From Macrostomum hystrix (Eukaryota > Platyhelminthes > Macrostomidae), in NCBI GenBank assembly GCA_950097015.1, contig CATNEN010000041.1:3243501-3307500 (forward strand): 64,000 bases of DNA. The letters are read 5' to 3'. Of this stretch, positions 57,556 through 64,000 are shown piece after piece. The notes under the pieces are model-generated. The model did not search any database. It saw only the letters and a list, made by a program, of their open reading frames with translations, and was not told the origin of the DNA. Positions within the stretch are counted from its first letter, which is position 1. Every line of letters starts with the position of its first letter. The translations under genes were made by a program, and so were the position numbers.

Positions 57556-58968
57556 ATGAACACCGACCTTCGACAGAAGATCAGGCGCAAGCGATCGGCT
57601 CAGAATGATGCTGAATCGTCAAGGCCTGGCATCAAGAAGGTTCGGCCTGACGAAAAACTGTTAACTGAACTGCGGCAGTGGCGCTTTGCCCGCTCTCTGG
57701 TCAAAGTGTTCTTGGGTGGCAATGGCGACATGTACCACAGCGAAGAGAAGAACCTTTCCGAGGCACAAAACATGCTGGACCGCTGGCTATTGTCTTTTCA
57801 GCTGGACTATGCAAAGAGCATGGACTCTCGCTATCCCCTGTTCCCTTGCAGCATGAGCATTGAGGACCCGGTGAACCAGAAGCTGATTGATGAGTGCATT
57901 GAGAAGAAGTTCAGCGCCGACAAAGAAGACGCCAAGAAAATCTTCCACAGGCTCAATAAGCGGCTGCACGAGTTCCTGGAAGACGACAGCAATGAGGACG
58001 GAAGTCGCATGACTGTCGAACTGATTGAGGACGATAACGATGCGGCCCACGTGACCCTCTCGGACTTCAAGTCCAGACATTGTTGGCGCGTCAAATTCCT
58101 AGTGCGCAACTTCGGCCTTCTGTCAGCCACGCGGATGCTGATCAGGTACGAGGCTCTGGGCACCGGCAGTCTGCAGTGGGGCGACCCCATCACTGTGCAC
58201 AATGCCCTTCACGACCTGATGGGGGTTCGCTACGAGGGTTTCGCCTCTCCACTCAATTCGAAAATGATCGACAAGGCAGACGCGCGCTTCTGCAGTCTCT
58301 TCTTCGACACAGACGAGGAGTTCGGCAGCATGGGCAGCTTCTTCAAAGTGGACTTTACCGAGTGCAACGGCGGCTGGACCGTCAACCCGCCCTTCATCGA
58401 AGAGCTCATGGACCGCGTGGCAACCAAGATTCTCAATTACCTGGACACTGGCGACGAGAAAAACTGGTTCTTCGTGACCTTCCCCAGGTGGGAGGACACT
58501 CCCGGCTGGGACCGGCTCAGCAGCTCCAAGCACCTCATCGACAAGATCGAGCTGGACAACGGCGGTTTCACCGTGCAGGACTGCTACGGCCGCATCTTCG
58601 TGCCGCGCAACAACCTCACCATCTTCGTGCTGGGCCACCGCCTGCCACCGGATGCGAACCTGCAAGGCATTCGCTCCATGTTTCGCAACCTGAACCGAGA
58701 CATTGTTGAAGCTGAGTGGCGCATGACCTGCAGCAAGCAGCTGCTCCTTGGAAACCAGCAGGAGACTGCAGTCTCTGCAGACCGCGTCTTCCTCAAGGGG
58801 ACCCGCCGAAAGGAGACTTCTGACAGCCTACCCGACGACTGCAGCGACGTCGATGATTGCGCGGAATCGACTCCCACTGTGCTGCCCGCCAAGCCTCTGA
58901 TTGACCCGAGCCTGAAACCCAACCGTCAGCTAAAGCGATTTGCCAAGGCTCATCAAGCCAATCAATAG
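57556..58968 (+). CDS. PCIF1: PCIF1-like (CAPAM) mRNA-cap adenosine N6-methyltransferase, intronless and without WW domain
   Basis: A single 470-codon exon. PCIF1 methylates N6 of the cap-adjacent 2'-O-methyladenosine in the nucleus, using S-adenosylmethionine. The catalytic motif N277-P-P-F280 sits in the family context (FDTDEEFGSMGSFFKVDF, then GGWTVNPPFIEELMDRV), with YEALGTGSLQWGDP upstream, the ADARFCSLFFDTDEEF segment and FVTFPRWEDTPGWDRL downstream. The N-terminus is basic (KIRRKRSAQ, SRPGIKKVR) and may be a nuclear signal. The N-terminal WW domain that binds phosphorylated RNA polymerase II CTD in vertebrate PCIF1 (about 704 residues) is absent. The C-terminus is acidic, then basic. 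An AATAAA follows about 480 bp after the stop. Confidence 0.88.
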   Translation: MNTDLRQKIRRKRSAQNDAESSRPGIKKVRPDEKLLTELRQWRFARSLVKVFLGGNGDMYHSEEKNLSEAQNMLDRWLLSFQLDYAKSMDSRYPLFPCSMSIEDPVNQKLIDECIEKKFSADKEDAKKIFHRLNKRLHEFLEDDSNEDGSRMTVELIEDDNDAAHVTLSDFKSRHCWRVKFLVRNFGLLSATRMLIRYEALGTGSLQWGDPITVHNALHDLMGVRYEGFASPLNSKMIDKADARFCSLFFDTDEEFGSMGSFFKVDFTECNGGWTVNPPFIEELMDRVATKILNYLDTGDEKNWFFVTFPRWEDTPGWDRLSSSKHLIDKIELDNGGFTVQDCYGRIFVPRNNLTIFVLGHRLPPDANLQGIRSMFRNLNRDIVEAEWRMTCSKQLLLGNQQETAVSADRVFLKGTRRKETSDSLPDDCSDVDDCAESTPTVLPAKPLIDPSLKPNRQLKRFAKAHQANQ

Positions 58969-59449
58969 GCATTGACTCGGTCTCAGTGGCAGCGATATTC
59001 CTCAACCCTTGCACCGGTATAATCCAGCCTGATATCCACTAACTTGATTCTGCAAAATTCTTTCCCTTTATCTGTTGTGCTGGAGTGATTTCAGGCCTAA
59101 AGACAATGGATGTGATTATTTATTTAGTGTTTGCTTTCGTAAGAATATGTTAATTCTCGTAACTAAGTCGAGTTGAACAGAATAGAATTTACTGGCTTCA
59201 CCACGCAGCACAAGGGTCGCGAAAAAGTGGCTTTAAAATATCTTTAAGAAAGCTTTTCATTGTGTCTGTACAAGCGTACTTGTGCACGACTTGAATACTT
59301 TTTTCCTTAGAGATCTTAGCTCTTTATTCTGGATTGTTGGTATAACTGCATATGCCAATGGCCAATTTGTTTGCTGGCTACTTTTAAATGTGACCTATTT
59401 CTATTTAAGGAACAAAAGGTGTAGCATACTGTAGCTTTTTTAGGTGTAA

Positions 59450-59455
59450 AATAAA
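59450..59455 (+). promoter_or_regulatory. candidate polyadenylation signal AATAAA for the PCIF1-like gene
   Basis: AATAAA lies 480 bp downstream of the stop codon on the same strand. It is the clearest hexamer in this 3' flank. No downstream GU-rich element was evaluated in detail. Confidence 0.4.
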
Positions 59456-59689
59456 CTGCAGTTAATGACAGGCGCCCGTTGGCCTGCAACTTGAATTCGG
59501 CTTCGAATCCCGCCTGCTATCTTTATTGACTTCAAGCCCACTGAGCTCACTGATTTGCTATGCTTGGCACGATCTAACAGTCTATCCAGTCTCAACCTCA
59601 CCTGTTAAGTAGTCTGCCCCTCTCATCCCTCACCTCTTAAGTATGTCTCCCTCACATTCCTCACCTTTTAAGTATGTCTGTACCTCACA

Positions 59690-62600
59690 TGATTTGCATC
59701 ATGCTACTTTCTCCATCGTCATTTGGCATTGCTTTGCATCATGCTTCTTTCTCCATCGTCATTTGGCATTGCTTTGCATCATGCTTCTTTCTCCATCGTC
59801 ATTTGGCATTGCTTTGCATCAGGCTTCTTTCTCCATCGTCATTTGGCATTGCTTTGCATCATGCTTCTTTCTCCATCGTCATTTGGCATTGCTTTGCATC
59901 ATGCTACTTTCTCCATCGTCATTTGGCATTGCTTTGCATCATGCTTCTTTCTCCATCGTCATTTGGCATTGCTTTGCATCATGCTTCTTTCTCCATCGTC
60001 ATTTGGCATTGCTTTGCATCATGCTTCTTTCTCCATCGTAGTTGGCATTGCTTTGCATCATGCTTCTTTCTCCATCGTCAGTTGGCATTGCTTTGCATCA
60101 TGCTTCTTTCTCCATCGTCATTTCGCATTGCTTTGCATCATGCTTCTTTCTCCATCGTCATTTGGCATTGCTTTGCATCATGCTTCTTTCTCCATCGTCA
60201 TTTGGCATTGCTTTGCATCATGCTTCTTTCTCCATCGTCATTTCGCATTGCTTTGCATCATGCTTCTTTCTCCATCGTCATTTCGCATTGCTTTGCATCA
60301 TGCTTCTTTCTCCATCGTCATTTGGCATTGCTTTGCATCATGCTTCTTTCTCCATCGTAGTTGGCATTGCTTGGCAATATGCTACTTTCTCCATCGTAGT
60401 TGGCATTGCTTGGCAATATGCTACTTTCTCCATCGTAGTTGGCATTGCTTGGCAATATGCTTCTTTCTCCATCGTCAGTTGGCATTGCTTGGCAATATGC
60501 TTCTTTCTTCATCGTAGTTGGCATTGCTTGGCAATATGCTTCTTTCTCCATCGTCAGTTGGCATTGCTTTGCATCATGCTTCTTTCTCCATCGTCAGTTG
60601 GCATTGCTTGGCAATATGCTACTTTCTCCATCGTAGTTGGCATTGCTTGGCAATATGCTACTTTCTCCATCGTAGTTGGCATTGCTTGGCAATATGCTTC
60701 TTTCTTCATCGTAGTTGGCATTGCTTGGCAATATGCTTCTTTCTCCATCGTAGTTGGCATTGCTTGGCAATATGCTACTTTCTCCATCGTCAGTTGGCAT
60801 TGCTTTGCATCATGCTTCTTTCTCCATCGTCAGTTGGCATTGCTTTGCATCATGCTTCTTTCTCCATCGTCATTTGGCATTGCTTTGCATCATGCTTCTT
60901 TCTCCATCGTCATTTGGCATTGCTTTGCATTATGCTTCTTTCTCCATCGTCATTTGGCATTGCTTTGCATCATGCTTCTTTCTCCATCGTAGTTCGCATT
61001 GCTTTGCATCATGCTTCTTTCTCCATCGTAGTTGGCATTGCTTGGCAATATGCTACTTTCTCCATCGTCAGTTGGCATTGCTTTGCATCATGCTTCTTTC
61101 TCCATCGTCAGTTGGCATTGCTTTGCATCATGCTTCTTTCTCCATCGTCATTTGGCATTGCTTTGCATCATGCTTCTTTCTCCATCGTCATTTGGCATTG
61201 CTTTGCATCATGCTTCTTTCTCCATCGTCATTTGGCATTGCTTTGCATCATGCTTCTTTCTCCATCGTAGTTGGCATTGCTTGGCAATATGCTACTTTCT
61301 CCATCGTAGTTGGCATTGCTTGGCAATATGCTTCTTTCTCCATCGTAGTTGGCATTGCTTGGCAATATGCTACTTTCTCCATCGTCATTTGGCATTGCTT
61401 TGCATCATGCTTCTTTCTCCATCGTAGTTGGCATTGCTTGGCAATATGCTACTTTCTCCATCGTAGTTGGCATTGCTTGGCAATATGCTTCTTTCTCCAT
61501 CGTAGTTGGCATTGCTTGGCAATATGCTTCTTTCTCCATCGTAGTTGGCATTGCTTGGCAATATGCTACTTTCTCCATCGTCATTTGGCATTGCTTTGCA
61601 TCATGCTTCTTTCTCCATTGTCAGTTGGCATTGCTTTGCATCATGCTTCTTTCTCCATCGTCATTTGGCATTGCTTTGCATTATGCTTCTTTCTCCATCG
61701 TCATTTGGCATTGCTTTGCATCATGCTTCTTTCTCCATCGTCATTTGGCATTGCTTTGCATCATGCTTCTTTCTCCATCGTCAGTTCGCATTGCTTTGCA
61801 TCATGCTTCTTTCTCCATCGTCATTTGGCATTGCTTTGCATCATGCTTCTTTCTCCATCGTCATTTGGCATTGCTTTGCATCATGCTTCTTTCTCCATCG
61901 TCATTTGGCATTGCTTTGCATCATGCTTCTTTCTCCATCGTCATTTGGCATTGCTTTGCATCATGCTTCTTTCTCCATCGTCATTTGGCATTGCTTTGCA
62001 TCATGCTTCTTTCTCCATCGTCATTTGGCATTGCTTTGCATCATGCTTCTTTCTCCATCGTCATTTGGCATTGCTTTGCATCATGCTTCTTTCTCCATCG
62101 TCATTTGGCATTGCTTTGCATCATGCTTCTTTCTCCATCGTCAGTTCGCATTGCTTTGCATCATGCTTCTTTCTCCATCGTCATTTGGCATTGCTTTGCA
62201 TCATGCTTCTTTCTCCATCGTAGTTGGCATTGCTTGGCAATATGCTTCTTTCTCCATCGTAGTTGGCATTGCTTGGCAATATGCTACTTTCTCCATCGTC
62301 ATTTGGCATTGCTTTGCATCATGCTTCTTTCTCCATCGTAGTTGGCATTGCTTGGCAATATGCTACTTTCTCCATCGTAGTTGGCATTGCTTGGCAATAT
62401 GCTTCTTTCTCCATCGTAGTTGGCATTGCTTGGCAATATGCTACTTTCTCCATCGTCAGTTGGCATTGCTTTGCATCATGCTTCTTTCTCCATCGTAGTT
62501 GGCATTGCTTGGCAATATGCTTCTTTCTCCATCGTAGTTGGCATTGCTTTGCATCATGCTTCTTTCTCCATCGTAGTTGGCATTGCTTGGCAATATGCTA

Positions 62601-63905
62601 CTTTCTCCATCGTCAGTTGGCATTGCTTTGCATCATGCTTCTTTCTCCATCGTCAGTTGGCATTGCTTTGCATCATGCTTCTTTCTCCATCGTCATTTGG
62701 CATTGCTTTGCATTATGCTTCTTTCTCCATCGTCATTTGGCATTGCTTTGCATCATGCTTCTTTCTCCATCGTAGTTCGCATTGCTTTGCATCATGCTTC
62801 TTTCTCCATCGTCATTTGGCATTGCTTTGCATCATGCTTCTTTCTCCATCGTCATTTGGCATTGCTTTGCATTATGCTTCTTTCTCCATCGTCATTTGGC
62901 ATTGCTTTGCATCATGCTTCTTTCTCCATCGTCATTTGGCATTGCTTTGCGTCATGCTTCTTTCTCCATCGTCATTTGGCATTGCTTTGCATCATGCTTC
63001 TTTCTCCATCGTCATTTGGCATTGCTTTGCATCATGCTTCTTTCTCCATCGTCAGTTCGCATTGCTTTGCATCATGCTTCTTTCTCCATCGTCATTTGGC
63101 ATTGCTTTGCATCATGCTTCTTTCTCCATCGTAGTTGGCATTGCTTGGCAATATGCTACTTTCTCCATCGTAGTTGGCATTGCTTGGCAATATGCTTCTT
63201 TCTCCATCGTAGTTGGCATTGCTTGGCAATATGCTACTTTCTCCATCGTCATTTGGCATTGCTTTGCATCATGCTTCTTTCTCCATCGTAGTTGGCATTG
63301 CTTGGCAATATGCTACTTTCTCCATCGTAGTTGGCATTGCTTGGCAATATGCTTCTTTCTCCATCGTAGTTGGCATTGCTTGGCAATATGCTACTTTCTC
63401 CATCGTCATTTGGCATTGCTTTGCATCATGCTTCTTTCTCCATCGTAGTTGGCATTGCTTGGCAATATGCTACTTTCTCCATCGTAGTTGGCATTGCTTG
63501 GCAATATGCTTCTTTCTCCATCGTAGTTGGCATTGCTTGGCAATATGCTTCTTTCTCCATCGTAGTTGGCATTGCTTGGCAATATGCTACTTTCTCCATC
63601 GTCAGTTGGCATTGCTTTGCATCATGCTTCTTTCTCCATCGTAGTTGGCATTGCTTGGCAATATGCTTCTTTCTCCATCGTAGTTGGCATTGCTTTGCAT
63701 CATGCTTCTTTCTCCATCGTCAGTTGGCATTGCTTGGCAATATGCTACTTTCTCCATCGTCAGTTGGCATTGTTTGGCAATATGCTACTTTCTCCATCGT
63801 CAGTTGGCATTGCTTGGCAATATGCTACTTTCTCCATCGTCAGTTGGCATTGCTTGGCAATATGCTACTTTCTCCATCGTCAGTTGGCATTGTTTGGCAA
63901 TATGC
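59690..63905. repeat. 4.2-kb satellite of two interleaved 39/40-bp unit types, about 107 copies
   Basis: Type 1 (40 bp): CATTGCTTTGCATCATGCTT plus CTTTCTCCATCGTCATTTGG. Type 2 (39 bp): CATTGCTTGGCAATATGCTA plus CTTTCTCCATCGTAGTTGG. A minority has GTCAGTTGG. The left end is pure type 1. From 60357 on, blocks of types 1 and 2 alternate and the same block order recurs, for example around 62140-62450 and 63050-63360 (spacing about 0.91 kb), a sign of higher-order duplication. Many plus-strand frames stay open across it, but they come from the repeat. The array lies about 0.7 kb downstream of the PCIF1-like gene. Confidence 0.95.
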
Positions 63906-64000
63906 TCCCTCTATTCAGTCTCTGCGTTGTTAAGTTTTCACGCTTTTGAAAAGAAAGCTTAGAAAAAAGCTCGAGTCCACGAACATCGATGCAGCCACCT
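63906..64000. other. unique sequence at the window end
   Basis: The satellite stops at about 63905 and 95 bp of unrelated sequence follow. Too short to assign. Confidence 0.5.

Noticed and set aside
59460-59515. tRNA-like B box (GGCTTCGAATCCCGCC)
   Set aside because: No matching A box or cloverleaf. At most an old SINE remnant, too weak to call.
59643-63962. Many plus-strand open frames up to 489 codons (IALHHASFSIV type)
   Set aside because: They are products of the 39/40-bp satellite, equally open in several frames, without a domain or start context.

Overview
The window is nuclear DNA of a metazoan. Genes are split by short GT-AG introns, and the products are typical animal proteins: a Cys-loop chloride channel, DGAT1, animal-type [2Fe-2S] ferrochelatase, MRPL46, three-domain PICOT/Glrx3 and a PCIF1-like cap methylase. 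Between them lie many minisatellites, a tRNA-derived SINE, and LINE, Ty3/gypsy and BEL/Pao fragments. An invertebrate is likely. A lophotrochozoan, possibly a free-living flatworm, is my best guess. It rests on the channel type, the SINE core and splice-acceptor-like sequences just upstream of several ATGs (as expected with spliced-leader trans-splicing), and it is not proven.

Layout. 0.2-4.7 kb (+): an 11-exon gene joining a CFAP97D/hemingway-like N-terminus to divergent annexin repeats. 7.4-16.8 kb (-): a GluCl/glycine-receptor-like locus with two large first exons (15.8-16.8 and 9.3-10.3 kb), each coding signal peptide, ligand-binding domain and TM1-TM2, and one downstream TM3-TM4 exon (7.4-7.9 kb). 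16.8-22.7 kb: GC-rich sequence without a recognised gene, with degenerate LINE pieces. 22.8-23.6 kb (+): intronless class II aldolase/adducin-domain gene. 25.5-27.4 kb (-): Glrx3/PICOT. 29.2-29.8 kb (-): intronless B-box/double-NZF protein resembling part of HOIP/RNF31. 29.9-35.9 kb: AT-rich, with BEL and Ty3/gypsy fragments. 35.9-38.8 kb (-): ankyrin-repeat protein kinase. 38.9-44.3 kb: mostly AT-rich, with a possible LINE remnant. 44.3-49.3 kb (+): DGAT1. 50.6-51.7 kb (+): MRPL46. 52.3-53.5 kb (+): ferrochelatase. 55.3-56.0 kb (-): LINE 3' fragment. 57.6-59.0 kb (+): PCIF1-like methyltransferase. 59.7-63.9 kb: a 4.2 kb satellite array.

The most striking property is the relation between minisatellites and splice sites. 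Nearly every intron longer than about 100 bp carries a tandem array. In several cases the repeat unit contains the exon end plus splice donor, or the acceptor plus exon start, of the adjoining exon. Many introns therefore seem to have grown by tandem duplication of the exon-intron junction, leaving trains of decoy splice sites. The genes do not form a single pathway. They are a housekeeping mix of lipid synthesis, heme synthesis, iron-sulfur handling, mitochondrial translation and mRNA cap modification, plus a ligand-gated channel and a putative ciliary protein.
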